A DNA stretch of 64,000 nt from Prescottella soli (GCF_040024445.1 NZ_CP157276.1:2542001-2606000); one strand, 5' to 3'. Shown: positions 15,952 to 26,294, counted from the first letter of the stretch. Numbers and translations are program-made. The notes: generated by a model not told the origin, from the letters alone.

Positions 15952-18159
15952 CTAGCCGTCGATCTTGCGCGCGCCGAGCACCTCGGCGAGCAGCTCGTTC
16001 GCGATGTCCTCGGGATCGCGTCGGCTCGCCTGATCGACGGGTACCGCGGCCTCCGCCATCATCTCCTCCTCGTCCTCCCGGGTGGTGGGCGGCGGCGGAG
16101 CGTCGTCGTAGTAGTCGGCGGGCGGCGGCCCCGGGTCGTCCGGGTAGTCGGGGGCCTCCGGCGGCGGGATGTCGTCGAGGTCCGACGAGGACGGGCGCGG
16201 CGCGGCCTGCGGGGGCGGCGCGGCAGCGGCGCGACCCTGACTCGGGCGGGAGAAGCGCGGCGCGGCAGGCGCTTTCGCCTGCGGCTGCGGAGCGCGCGCG
16301 GGCGCGGCGGATGGCGCCGCGGCACCGTGCTCGCACGTGACCTCCCAGTCGCCACCGAACACGTCGTGCAGCGCCGCCCGGATGACGTCGCTGTTGCGGG
16401 GCTCCACCAGCCGCTTCGCGAGCGGCGCGGAGTCGTGGCCGAGCACCACGCGCGCGCCGTCGACGGACCGTACTGTCGCGCCCGACAGCATCACCTCGAC
16501 CGTGCGGCTGCGCTCGCGCACCTTCGTGCGCACCTCCGACCACACCGCACGGATCGCGGCGGCGTCGGGTCGTTCCGACGAATTCTGCTGCACCGGAGCC
16601 GGTTCCGGCTCCATCTGCCGGACAGGCTCGGGCTCACGGACCGGCTCGGGCTGCGGGACCGGCGCAGGCTCCGGCGCGCGCTCGACCGGTTGCGGCACAG
16701 GCTCGGGAGCGGGCGGCGGCGTCTCGACGGGGCGCGTGGCGGCCACCGGCTCGGGCGGTCGCGGCGCCTCCGCCTGTGGTGCGGGGGCCGGTTCCGGCAC
16801 CGGAGCGGGTGTCGGCTCCGGGGCGGGCGTCGGTACGGGCTCGGGCACAGGCTCGGGTCGCGCCGCTTCCGGGGCCGCCACGGTCTCCTCGACCGCACGA
16901 CGCTGCGACGGACGCTGATAGACCGGGCCCGACGCGGGCGACTCGGCGGCGGGCCTCGGGGCCGCCTGCGCGGGGGCAGCCGGCGCGGCGCCGGACGAGG
17001 CGGGAACGACCACGCCCTGCTCGATCCGCTCGAGCCGTTGCAGGACAGCGGATTCCGCGTCCGACGCGGACGGCAGCAGCATCCGCGCGCACATCACCTC
17101 GAGCAGCAGGCGCGGCGCCGTCGCACCGCGCATCTCGCCGAGACCTGCGTGCACCAGGTCGGCGTAGCGGGCCAGGGTGGCGGGGCCGATCCGCTCGGCC
17201 TCCTCCCGCATCCGGTCGAGGACGTCGCCGGGGGCGTCGACGAGCCCGCGTTCGGCGGCGTCGGGGACGGCGCGCATGAGGATGAGGTCGCGCAGGCGCT
17301 CGAGCAGGTCGACGGCGAAGCGGCGCGGGTCGTGCCCGGCGTCCATCACCTTGTCGACGGTGCCGAACAGCCCGGCGCCGTCGTTGGCGGCCAGCGCGTC
17401 GACGGCCTCGTCGATGAGCGCTACGTCGGTGACGCCGAGCAGCGCAAGCGCCCGCGAATACCGGACGCCCTCGTCGCCGGCGCCGGCGAGGAGCTGGTCG
17501 AGCACGCTGAGCGAGTCGCGGGGCGAGCCGCCACCGGCGCGGATGACCAGCGGGTACACCGCGTCCTCGACGGGCACGCTCTCCTGCGCGCAGATCTTCT
17601 CGAGCAGCCCGCGCATGGTCGACGGCGCGAGCAGCCGGAACGGGTAGTGGTGCGTGCGGGACCGGATGGTCGGCAGCACCTTCTCCGGCTCGGTGGTCGC
17701 GAAGATGAAGATCAGATGCTCCGGCGGCTCCTCGACGATCTTGAGCAGCGCGTTGAAGCCCGCGGTGGTGACCATGTGGGCCTCGTCGACGATGAACACC
17801 CGGTACCGCGACTCGGCGGGCGCGTAGAACGCGCGGTCGCGCAGCTCGCGGGTGTCCTCGACACCGCCGTGGCTAGCGGCGTCGAGTTCGATGACGTCGA
17901 GGTTGCCCGGGCCGCCGGGGCCGAGCGCGATGCACGACGAGCACTCCCCACACGGCGTGGACGTGGGCCCCTGCACGCAGTTGAGCGAGCGCGCCAGGAT
18001 GCGGGCCGACGACGTCTTGCCGCAGCCGCGCGGACCCGAGAACAGGTAGGCGTGGTTGATGCGTCCGGCGTCGAGTGCGGTGCTCAGGGGCTCGGTGACG
18101 TGCTCCTGACCCACCACCTCCGCGAACGAAGCTGGTCGATATTTCCGGTACAGGGCCAC
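15952..18159 (-). CDS. dnaX: DNA polymerase III subunits gamma and tau
   Basis: The 735-residue clamp-loader ATPase opens the sliding clamp at the replication fork. It has Walker A at 42-50 (GPRGCGKTS), a four-Cys zinc module at Cys61/70/73/76, Walker B with DEAH at 125-128, and the sensor segment ATTEPEKVLPTIRSR. The clamp-loader collar domain runs to about residue 370. A long Pro/Glu/Ala-rich linker (about 390-530) is followed by a tau-type C-terminal domain (about 530-620) and a second disordered tail. I see no A-rich slippery site, so a separate gamma form is more likely made by proteolysis or not at all. The gene sits in the same order relative to the aminotransferase as in mycobacteria. 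Confidence 0.97.
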   Translation of the reverse strand: MALYRKYRPASFAEVVGQEHVTEPLSTALDAGRINHAYLFSGPRGCGKTSSARILARSLNCVQGPTSTPCGECSSCIALGPGGPGNLDVIELDAASHGGVEDTRELRDRAFYAPAESRYRVFIVDEAHMVTTAGFNALLKIVEEPPEHLIFIFATTEPEKVLPTIRSRTHHYPFRLLAPSTMRGLLEKICAQESVPVEDAVYPLVIRAGGGSPRDSLSVLDQLLAGAGDEGVRYSRALALLGVTDVALIDEAVDALAANDGAGLFGTVDKVMDAGHDPRRFAVDLLERLRDLILMRAVPDAAERGLVDAPGDVLDRMREEAERIGPATLARYADLVHAGLGEMRGATAPRLLLEVMCARMLLPSASDAESAVLQRLERIEQGVVVPASSGAAPAAPAQAAPRPAAESPASGPVYQRPSQRRAVEETVAAPEAARPEPVPEPVPTPAPEPTPAPVPEPAPAPQAEAPRPPEPVAATRPVETPPPAPEPVPQPVERAPEPAPVPQPEPVREPEPVRQMEPEPAPVQQNSSERPDAAAIRAVWSEVRTKVRERSRTVEVMLSGATVRSVDGARVVLGHDSAPLAKRLVEPRNSDVIRAALHDVFGGDWEVTCEHGAAAPSAAPARAPQPQAKAPAAPRFSRPSQGRAAAAPPPQAAPRPSSSDLDDIPPPEAPDYPDDPGPPPADYYDDAPPPPTTREDEEEMMAEAAVPVDQASRRDPEDIANELLAEVLGARKIDG

Positions 18160-18345
18160 GGCGAAAGACTACCGGCGACCGGCGACAGTTCGTCGCAGGA
18201 GTGACTCCCCCCTCGAATTCCACCCAGCGGCCGGGGAGAGATTTCCGAAACACAGACGCAACACGCTTGCCCCGCCCCCGAAACTGCGGGAGGCGATCGT
18301 CGTTTCTCGCGTGCGGTGACACCCCGCCGGTGAGGAGAAGTTCAC

Positions 18346-19662
18346 ATGCTCGAGACGATCGATCCCGCGACGACCGCGTGGCTGCTGATCAGTACCGCGC
18401 TGGTCCTGCTGATGACGCCCGGCCTCGCCCTGTTCTACGGCGGCATGGTCCGCTCCAAGGGCGTACTCAACATGATCATGATGAGTTTCGTCTCGATCGC
18501 GCTGGTCACGGTGGTGTGGCTGTTCGTCGGCTACAGCCTCGCCTTCGGCGACGACGTCGGCGGCGGCCTGATCGGCGGGCTCGAGCACTTCGGCATGGCC
18601 GGCATCACGCCGGACACCGCACGGTCCGGGGTGCCCGAGTTCCTGTTCGCGACGTTCCAGTTGACGTTCGCGATCCTCACCGCCGCGCTGATCAGCGGGG
18701 CGATCGCCGACCGCGCCAAGTTCTCGTCGTGGATGGTCTTCGTCCCGGTGTGGGCGCTGCTGGTCTACGTGCCCGTCGCGCACTGGGTGTGGGGTCCGGA
18801 CGGCTGGATCGCGAAGCTCGGCGCGCTCGATTTCGCGGGCGGTCTGGTCGTCGAGATCGTCTCCGGCGCGTCTGCCCTGGCCCTGGCTCTCGTCCTCGGC
18901 CCGCGGATCGGGTTCCGCAACGAGCCAATGCGGCCGCACAACCTACCCATGGTCCTGCTGGGTGTCGGCTTGCTGTGGTTCGGTTGGTTCGGTTTCAACG
19001 CCGGCTCCGCCATGGCCGCCGACGGCAAGGCCGCCGCTGTGTTCCTCAATACCCTCGTCGCCGGCTGCACCGGCCTGCTCGGCTGGCTGTTCGTGGAGCA
19101 GAAGCGCGACGGCCACCCCACCACGTTCGGTGCCGCGTCGGGCGTCGTCGCAGGGCTGGTCGCGATCACCCCGTCGTGCGGGTGGGTCAGCATGGTCGGT
19201 GCCGCCGTCATCGGTATCGTCGCGGGCGCCGTGTGCTCGTTCGCGGTGGGCTGGAAGTTCCGCTTCGGCTACGACGACGCCCTCGACGTCGTGGGCGTCC
19301 ATCTCGTCGGCGGCATCGTCGGCACCCTGCTGATCGGCCTGCTCGCCGCGCAGGTCATGACCGGCGGCGTCGAGGGTCTGCTCTACGGCGGCGGGTTCGT
19401 CCAGCTCGGCAAGCAGGCGTTGGCGGTCGTCGTCGTCGGCCTCTACGCGTTCGGCATCACCTACGGTCTCGGCAAGCTCATCGACCGCTGGATCGGATTC
19501 CGCGTCACCGCCGAACAGGAGACGTCGGGCATCGACCTCGCGCTGCACGCCGAGTCCGCCTACGAGCACGCCGTCCTCGCGCACGGCGCGCCGACCGGGC
19601 TGTTCGGCCGGGAGCACGAGCGGCCACGGCAGCGTCCGGAGTCGGAGGCCGACGGGGTCTGA
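18346..19662 (+). CDS. amt: Ammonium transporter (Amt/Mep/Rh family), Glu variant
   Basis: The 438-residue protein has about 11 membrane helices and an unstructured C-terminal tail, as in AmtB. The conserved Asp of the recruitment site is at 162 in LDFAGG, the phenylalanine gate region is FATFQLTF near 101-108, and the second pore histidine is His319 in VVGVHLVGG. The first pore histidine of the twin-His pair is Glu170 (LVVEI where most members have VVHI). Fungal Mep1/Mep3 have the same exchange and differ in transport behaviour. No glnK or glnD gene follows, so the usual operon is absent. A strong GAGGAGAA ribosome site precedes the ATG. It is divergent from dnaX. Confidence 0.93.
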   Translation: MLETIDPATTAWLLISTALVLLMTPGLALFYGGMVRSKGVLNMIMMSFVSIALVTVVWLFVGYSLAFGDDVGGGLIGGLEHFGMAGITPDTARSGVPEFLFATFQLTFAILTAALISGAIADRAKFSSWMVFVPVWALLVYVPVAHWVWGPDGWIAKLGALDFAGGLVVEIVSGASALALALVLGPRIGFRNEPMRPHNLPMVLLGVGLLWFGWFGFNAGSAMAADGKAAAVFLNTLVAGCTGLLGWLFVEQKRDGHPTTFGAASGVVAGLVAITPSCGWVSMVGAAVIGIVAGAVCSFAVGWKFRFGYDDALDVVGVHLVGGIVGTLLIGLLAAQVMTGGVEGLLYGGGFVQLGKQALAVVVVGLYAFGITYGLGKLIDRWIGFRVTAEQETSGIDLALHAESAYEHAVLAHGAPTGLFGREHERPRQRPESEADGV

Positions 19663-20071
19663 CGGTCACTCGTCCAGGCGCGCCCATCCCCCGGACTCGG
19701 GCCGAGCCGGGAAGAGAAAGGGTCAATCTGGCCTGACGGTCGGGACGCAGACGCGGAGGTGTTCCCTCGTGTATCCACGCGACTGGCTTGGGCAGGGCTG
19801 GATGTGGACGCTGCCCATACCCGAGTTGTGGCAGCGGATCCTGTACAACACATTGGGGTGCGACTGGGGTGGCCACTGCCCCTAGCCGGACGACCATCCG
19901 GAAGGCCACGCCCGACGACGCTGTGCCAGTGTGGTCGGCCGCGACTCCGTCTCAGAACGTCGACGCCGTGGGCAGAGCGCGTGCCGCCGACGAAGTCTCA
20001 CAACTCTCCCTCCGGACCAGCGAACGGCGCTACCGTGGTCTGTATTGCCGTCCCGGAGGAAGAGGTCCGCT
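19663..20071. other. Intergenic region with a micro-ORF
   Basis: Between amt and the VOC gene lie 409 bases without a conventional gene. The only coding-like feature is the 38-codon frame at 19769-19885. The remaining sequence around 19900-20050 shows no hairpin, tRNA or operator that I can recognise. Confidence 0.5.
19769..19885 (+). CDS. Trp-rich 38-residue micro-protein (candidate)
   Basis: A GTG start preceded by GGAGG (19756-19760, 8 bases away) opens a 38-codon frame ending in TAG. The peptide has five Trp, two Cys near its C-terminus (GCDWGGHCP) and no long charged stretch. Third-position G/C is 32 of 38, with second positions clearly lower, which is the pattern of real genes in this genome. 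It has no partner gene for peptide modification nearby. It could be a membrane-active small protein, a leader peptide or a chance frame; I do not recognise a family. Confidence 0.5.
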   Translation: MYPRDWLGQGWMWTLPIPELWQRILYNTLGCDWGGHCP

Positions 20072-20497
20072 GTGGCACCGTTCCCTGCTCTCACCCATAT
20101 CGCCGTGACGGTGTCCGACATGGTCGCCAGCACCGAGTGGTACACCCGCCTGTTCGGCAGTCCCCCGGTCCTCGACGAGGACGAAGAATCCGGGGCGTTC
20201 CACCACGCAGTCTTCGTGCTCGGCGGCGGGACGATGTTCGGCCTGCACACCCACACCGGCGAGCGCCCGGACGCCGAGTTCGACGAACGACGCATCGGCC
20301 TCGACCACGTCGCATTCGCCTGCACCACCGGGGAACTCGAATTCTGGCGCGGCCGTCTCGACGAGCTCGGCATCGCGCACGGCGGCATCAAGACGGCCGC
20401 CTACGGTTCCGGGCTGTCCTTCCGCGACCCCGACAACATCGCGCTCGAGTTCTTCGCACCACCCGGCCGAACCCTGGCCGCTCCCGAATCGCAATGA
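20072..20497 (+). CDS. VOC-superfamily (glyoxalase/bleomycin-resistance fold) protein
   Basis: The 141-residue single-domain protein has the paired beta-alpha-beta-beta-beta modules of the vicinal-oxygen-chelate fold: LTHIAVTVSDMVASTEWY at the start, a central GLDHVAFA with a His ligand, and FRDPDNIALEFF with the C-terminal Glu ligand. Such proteins act as metal-dependent lyases, isomerases or dioxygenases, or bind drugs; the substrate is unknown. The GTG start is preceded by GGAGGAAGAGG. The longer upstream frame is Arg-rich and not conserved. Confidence 0.88.
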   Translation: MAPFPALTHIAVTVSDMVASTEWYTRLFGSPPVLDEDEESGAFHHAVFVLGGGTMFGLHTHTGERPDAEFDERRIGLDHVAFACTTGELEFWRGRLDELGIAHGGIKTAAYGSGLSFRDPDNIALEFFAPPGRTLAAPESQ

Positions 20498-20551
20498 CCT
20501 GCAGGGCAACACAACTCGAATCACGCCGATGGGGCTGCGGCCGCCGGCGCG

Positions 20552-20992
20552 TCAGCCGAGCTGCTCGAACAGGGACACGATGATCCCTTCGGGCCCACGC
20601 ACGTAGGCCATGCGCACGCTGTTCTCGTACTCGCCGATGCCGCCGACGAGCCCGTACCCGTCCGCGGCCACCGCGTCGACGGCCGCCTGGAGATCGCCGA
20701 CCTCGAAGGACACGTTGCGCAGCCCGAGTTCGTTGGCCATCGCTGTCGGCGACCCGGGCACGTGGTCGGGCGTGACGAAGGCCGAGAGTTCCAGCCGGGA
20801 CCCGCCGCCGGGCGGCCGCAGCATCACGATGTTGCAGTGCGCGCCGGGGATGCCGCACACGGTCTCCACGAACTCACCCTCCACGGACCCTGTGCCCTCC
20901 ACGTCGAACCCCAGCCCGACGAAGAACGCCGTTGCCGCGTCGAGGTCCGCGACGGTGATGCCGACGTGGTCGAAACGTTGCACGTGTGCCAT
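20552..20992 (-). CDS. VOC-superfamily protein
   Basis: The 146-residue protein carries a second VOC domain: VQRFDHVGITVADLDAATAFF with the first metal His, LRNVSFEV in the middle and VRGPEGIIVSLFEQL with the Glu. It is convergent with the first VOC gene but the two are not close in sequence. I prefer the ATG at 20992, because GGATGG lies 6 bases before it; the ATG at 21001 adds three residues. It lies 75 bases after the ankyrin-gene stop and could be the last gene of that operon. Function is unassigned. Confidence 0.87.
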   Translation of the reverse strand: MAHVQRFDHVGITVADLDAATAFFVGLGFDVEGTGSVEGEFVETVCGIPGAHCNIVMLRPPGGGSRLELSAFVTPDHVPGSPTAMANELGLRNVSFEVGDLQAAVDAVAADGYGLVGGIGEYENSVRMAYVRGPEGIIVSLFEQLG

Positions 20993-21067
20993 GGAATCCA
21001 TCCTGCAATGCCGTCTTGCCGATTCGATGCAGAGTTCCCCACCAACAGATCCCGGGAATGGTCGACG

Positions 21068-21907
21068 CTACCGGCCGTTGCCCTCGATGAGGGCGATGTT
21101 CTCGGCGATCTCCGTGGCGTCGGGGAACATTTCGAGGCGCTCTCGCGCGTAGTCCAAGGGGCTGAGCTTCGTCTTCCCCGTGGTGACCGAGATCTGCCGC
21201 GCCGGGGCCTGGGTGAAGTCGACGCCGCGCGCCAGCAGGAGGCGCAGGAGGGGCTTCCGCCCATCGCCGGTAGCCGTCCAGTGGTACACGCTCTTGCCGA
21301 GACCCTTGGCCGTCATGAACATCTCGTCGAGATCCGCGCCTTTGTCGAGCAGCACAGTGACGGCATCAATCGCGTTGTACCAGACGGCCCCGCGCAGGGC
21401 CTCGTTGAGGAACGCCTCGTCGATCCCGCGTCCGAGGAGCCAGTCGATGGCGTAGCCGTTGTTGATGCCGGCCGCATCGCCGAGCAGGTTCTGCTTGTCC
21501 AGAGCGGTCGCGTTCACGTCGACGCCGAGCGACAGCAGGTGTTCCGCGAAGTCGCGATCCCAGGAATGCAGGATCAGCAGGCTCAGCGCGCCGCGATTCT
21601 GCAGCCCCTTCCGGGTCGGCGACGAACCCCGCTGGAGCAGGTAGCGCGCCATATCGAGCTTGCCCGCCTCGATGCAGGCCAGCATCGGGTTGTTGCGGAC
21701 GAAGTTGCCCGCCTCCAGATCCGCGCCGGCAGCGATCAGCAGATCAACCACGTCAGTGGTGCCGCACAGCGCGGCCGCGTGCAGCGGTGTTCCGTGCTCC
21801 TGCGTGGACTTCTTCAGCTGGGCGGGAGTCGCACCCACGAGGCGTTCCCGCACCAGATCAGTGTCGTCCGCAACGCACGCGTACAGCAGCGACCCGTCAT
21901 CGTGCAT
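21068..21907 (-). CDS. Ankyrin-repeat protein
   Basis: The 279-residue cytoplasmic protein contains at least five ankyrin-type repeats, clearest in HGTPLHAAALCGTTDVVDLL and LLIAAGADLEAGN, then VRNNPMLACIEAGKLDMARYL and the following units with LLSLGVDVNA and LLDKGADLDE. Ankyrin repeats bind other proteins and carry no catalytic site. It has no signal peptide. Its start is 10 bases after the stop of the HhH-GPD gene, so the two are co-translated, which suggests a shared process although no such pair is known to me. Confidence 0.9.
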   Translation of the reverse strand: MHDDGSLLYACVADDTDLVRERLVGATPAQLKKSTQEHGTPLHAAALCGTTDVVDLLIAAGADLEAGNFVRNNPMLACIEAGKLDMARYLLQRGSSPTRKGLQNRGALSLLILHSWDRDFAEHLLSLGVDVNATALDKQNLLGDAAGINNGYAIDWLLGRGIDEAFLNEALRGAVWYNAIDAVTVLLDKGADLDEMFMTAKGLGKSVYHWTATGDGRKPLLRLLLARGVDFTQAPARQISVTTGKTKLSPLDYARERLEMFPDATEIAENIALIEGNGR

Positions 21908-21917
21908 GCAGGCGTCC

Positions 21918-22502
21918 CTACTTTCCCTTCGCCGCCTTCGCCGCAGCCTTGGCGGCCTGCTTGAACTCTCGCACCTCGAGCAGCGTCTGCCGGTCGACCA
22001 CGTCGGCGATCGACCGGCGCGAGCCCTCGTCGCCGTACGACCCGGCCGCCGCGCGCCACCCGGCCGGCTGGACGCCGATCTGCTTTCCCAAGAGCGCCAG
22101 GAAGATCCGCGCCTTCTGGTCGCCGTAGCCGGGCAGCGCCTTCAGCCGCTTCAGGACCTCCTTGCCGTCCGGGTCGCCCGACGTCCAGATCGCGGCGGTG
22201 TCGCCGTCGTAGTGCTCCACGATGTACACGCACAGCGACTGGATGCGCTCGCCCATCGACTTCGGGAACCGGTGCACCGCCGGCGGCTGCGCGCACACCG
22301 CGATGAAGTCGTCCGGGTTCATCTCCGCGATCTTGTGGACGTCGAGGCCGCCAAGGCGGTCGTCGAGCTTCTTCGGGCCGGCGAAGGCCGTCTCCATCGG
22401 CACCTGCTGGTCGAGGAGCATGCCGATCAGCAGCGCGAGCGGGTCCGACGCCAGCAGGGCGTCCGCTTCCGGGTCACCGACGAGGTTCAGCGTGAGGGCC
22501 AT
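21918..22502 (-). CDS. HhH-GPD superfamily base-excision DNA repair protein
   Basis: The 194-residue product resembles small HhH-GPD proteins of actinobacteria, often labelled HesB-like. It opens with MALTLNLVGDPEADALLA, has the segment LIGMLLDQQVPMETAF typical of the glycosylase fold, a helix-hairpin-helix-like LKALPGYGDQKARIFL near residue 125, and a Lys/Ala-rich tail. Canonical members flip out and excise damaged bases, but the usual catalytic Asp or Lys after the hairpin cannot be assigned with confidence. The ATG at 22502 lies inside the 3' end of the upstream membrane-protein gene (29-base overlap), and the ankyrin gene follows by 10 bases. Confidence 0.8.
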   Translation of the reverse strand: MALTLNLVGDPEADALLASDPLALLIGMLLDQQVPMETAFAGPKKLDDRLGGLDVHKIAEMNPDDFIAVCAQPPAVHRFPKSMGERIQSLCVYIVEHYDGDTAAIWTSGDPDGKEVLKRLKALPGYGDQKARIFLALLGKQIGVQPAGWRAAAGSYGDEGSRRSIADVVDRQTLLEVREFKQAAKAAAKAAKGK

Positions 22503-23883
22503 GCCCCGATCCTGCCATCCGGCCGGACGCCGCAGGCGCATCCGCAGGTCGGGGTCGCGAGGGGCGGCGCCAGAGGACCACGATCACGACGACGCCGGCG
22601 GTGATCGCGATCGTCGCCGCCAGGGCTTCGAGCCAGTGACCGAACAGGGTCGGTTGGTCCACCGCGGGCACCGCCGCCAGCGCGGCGAACACCGCGACCA
22701 CCCCGATGACGCCGGCCGCCACCGACCACGCCTGGGCGATCCGCGAATGCCGGCGTCCGCGACGCTCGGCGCTGCGCAGCATCGCGCGCTCGATCACCCG
22801 GGTCGCCTCCCCCAGTTCGGCGTCGAGCACCGTCATCTCCGCCGACAGCCGGCGCACCAGCACCGTCCGCAGTTGCGCGGGTGCCATCCGCGGCAGTGAC
22901 ACACCGTCGTGCCGCGCCTCGGTGACCAGCAGGACACGCTCCATGCGCCGCGCCTGCACCGCGGCGACGTCGTCGAGCGCGGCGAGCAGGCGACCGTCCT
23001 CGAGTGCGTCGTGGTCGTGCAGATGGTCGAGCACCAACCGGTAGTCCGCCGCGTGCCGCGCCCGGACCGCGACCCACGGCACGAGGGCACGGATCATCTC
23101 GCCCACCCCGAAAACGCCGTGGTCGTGGTCGGCGGCGGTCGCGTCGAGATCGAACAGGATCGCTCCGGCGTCCTCGCGGACGGCGATGGCCGCACCCGCC
23201 CGCAGGGGCCGTTCGACGAGTGCGATGCGCCCCCAACTCCATCCGGCGGCGTCCGTTCCACCGCCGTCGACCCGCTGCCGAACACGGTCACCGCCATCGC
23301 CGCGCACCTCGATCGCCAGGGCCGCCGACGCACGTTCGTGCCCGGAACCGGCAACGAGTTCGGACAGCTGGAGGTTCGGGACCGCGGCGTCGACTTCCGG
23401 GAACACGTCGCGCAACCGGGCGTCGGCGGTGAGGCCGAACGGGGCGAGAAACCGGTCGACCGTGGCGCCGATTTCGCCGGCGCGCCAGTCGACGAATCCC
23501 TCACTCGGAGAGGCGACCAGCGCCTCGCACGCGAGCACCGCCCCCTGTCCCGGCACGATCCACAGCGACAGGCATCCGGCCGCACTCCCGACATGGATTG
23601 CCGCAGAATCCCTTCCGAGCACAAGTTCGTTCCCGGCGCGATCGACCGTTCCCCGCACGGCGCACAATCGCAGCGGCAGCGGTGTGCTCACCGGATCGGC
23701 GCTCGACGCCGGCAGGAACGGGGCTAGATCGGGTCGCGGGCCGGTGCGCTGCTCCGATCCGTCCGCCGAGTCACCCAGGGCGCCTGGGATGTTCAGGGCC
23801 AGGAGGAAGACGTCGAGGATCGCTGGTCGACGCGTCGAGACCGTCGGCGATCCGTGTCCGTCGACAGCGGCCGGGGTGGCCAT
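22474..23883 (-). CDS. Membrane protein of unknown function (two C-terminal TM helices)
   Basis: The 469-residue protein has a large soluble N-terminal part (about 1-380) followed by two hydrophobic helices, near 385-410 and 418-440, and a short basic Arg/Pro-rich tail. The pair forms a hairpin that would leave the large domain in the cytoplasm. The soluble region is rich in Asp, Arg and Ala and includes a long helical segment with many Arg (RRLSAEMTVLDAELGEATRV) just before the membrane. I cannot assign a family. The start is the ATG at 23883, with GGTGAG nearby. It overlaps the next gene (HhH-GPD) by 29 bases and heads a three-gene operon. Confidence 0.75.
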   Translation of the reverse strand: MATPAAVDGHGSPTVSTRRPAILDVFLLALNIPGALGDSADGSEQRTGPRPDLAPFLPASSADPVSTPLPLRLCAVRGTVDRAGNELVLGRDSAAIHVGSAAGCLSLWIVPGQGAVLACEALVASPSEGFVDWRAGEIGATVDRFLAPFGLTADARLRDVFPEVDAAVPNLQLSELVAGSGHERASAALAIEVRGDGGDRVRQRVDGGGTDAAGWSWGRIALVERPLRAGAAIAVREDAGAILFDLDATAADHDHGVFGVGEMIRALVPWVAVRARHAADYRLVLDHLHDHDALEDGRLLAALDDVAAVQARRMERVLLVTEARHDGVSLPRMAPAQLRTVLVRRLSAEMTVLDAELGEATRVIERAMLRSAERRGRRHSRIAQAWSVAAGVIGVVAVFAALAAVPAVDQPTLFGHWLEALAATIAITAGVVVIVVLWRRPSRPRPADAPAASGRMAGSGHGPHAEPRR

Positions 23884-24017
23884 GGCACTCACCACTTTCG
23901 AACCCGCCGCGTCCGGCGCGGCGACCCTGGCCGGAGTATGGCAGCTTTTCCGGTCGAGCGGGGAACCAACGACGTCCCGTGCGCGTTGGACCTTGCACCG
24001 CCGTCGAAAGGACCCCC

Positions 24018-24644
24018 GTGACCGATGCGCCCGCAGAATTCGACCGTCAGCTCGACCACCTCGTCGCCCTCGGCTATCCCGCCCTCGCCGGGTCGACCGA
24101 GGCCGGCTTCCGAGAACGACTCGCCCCACTCCGCGACGTCGTCGCCGCCCGCCCCGACGCCGATGTGGAACGCGGTGAGGACCACATCCCGTTCATCGTC
24201 GTGCCGACCGGGCTTCCCCGCGAGGAGACGATCGCCCGCACCGCACTCGGCAGCCGACAGGGATTCACCGTCCTCGAGGCCGGTGAGCTCACCACATTCC
24301 GTCCGATCGAGGGCGTCGACGTCCCCGCCGGTGCCGGCTACCTGCTGTTCGACATCGACACCGGTACCGAGTTCCTCAACGTCACCCCGCAGAACGCGCT
24401 GGTGAAGATCACCGCCGACGGCCGCAGCCCGCTGACCATCGACGAGGGCATCGCGCTCGTCACCGCGCGCCCCGACATGCTGCGGAAGAACAAGTGCTTC
24501 TCACTGCTCGCGTCGCGTTGCGGCGACAAGCGGGTTCCGGCGCTGTGGATCAGCGACCGCAAGCCGAAGCTGGGCTGGTGCTGGAACGGCAACCCGCACA
24601 CGTGGCTGGGTTCGGCGCACGCCGGGGAGCGCGTCACCCTCTGA
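24018..24644 (+). CDS. DUF5701-family hypothetical protein
   Basis: The 208-residue soluble protein matches a family of uncharacterised actinobacterial proteins: helical N-terminus (FDRQLDHLVALGYPALAG), a central RQGFTVLEAGELTTFRPI strand region and a C-terminal Trp-rich KLGWCWNGNPHTWLGSAHA. No catalytic motif is recognisable. The GTG start has AAAGGA 6 bases upstream; upstream in-frame codons overlap the divergent gene and are not conserved. Confidence 0.75.
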   Translation: MTDAPAEFDRQLDHLVALGYPALAGSTEAGFRERLAPLRDVVAARPDADVERGEDHIPFIVVPTGLPREETIARTALGSRQGFTVLEAGELTTFRPIEGVDVPAGAGYLLFDIDTGTEFLNVTPQNALVKITADGRSPLTIDEGIALVTARPDMLRKNKCFSLLASRCGDKRVPALWISDRKPKLGWCWNGNPHTWLGSAHAGERVTL

Positions 24645-24724
24645 CCCGTCGAACGGGAACTCACGACACGCTCGCGCCGCCGAACAGTGCCATGAATTCC
24701 CGTTCAGGCCATAGGAACACGAGC

Positions 24725-24751
24725 GGCCGGGCACCTTTTCGGTGCCCGGCC
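24725..24751. terminator. Hairpin between convergent genes
   Basis: A perfect 11-bp stem (GGCCGGGCACC, complement at 24741-24751) with loop TTTTC lies 20 bases beyond the aminotransferase stop and 80 bases past the DUF5701 gene. No long T-run follows on either strand. Confidence 0.7.
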
Positions 24752-24770
24752 ACTGTGATGTTCGGAGGGA

Positions 24771-26198
<1,428 letters not shown>

Positions 26199-26203
26199 CT
26201 ACG

Positions 26204-26209
26204 AGTGTA
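26204..26209 (-). promoter_or_regulatory. -10 hexamer of the ffs promoter
   Basis: TACACT on the minus strand lies 7 bases before the inferred first base of the SRP RNA, a near-ideal SigA -10 element. No good -35 hexamer is visible at 17 bases spacing. Confidence 0.6.
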
Positions 26210-26294
26210 ACCGGACTATCGGGGATCGCCGTGACGCACCCCTCCATCGGGCCCGTTTGGCATTCTGCGCCCCCGACCCGGTATGCTGCCCAAC

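Noticed and set aside
15952-18159. Programmed frameshift making a separate gamma subunit of DnaX
   Set aside because: No A-rich slippery heptamer or following hairpin was seen in the central part of the gene.
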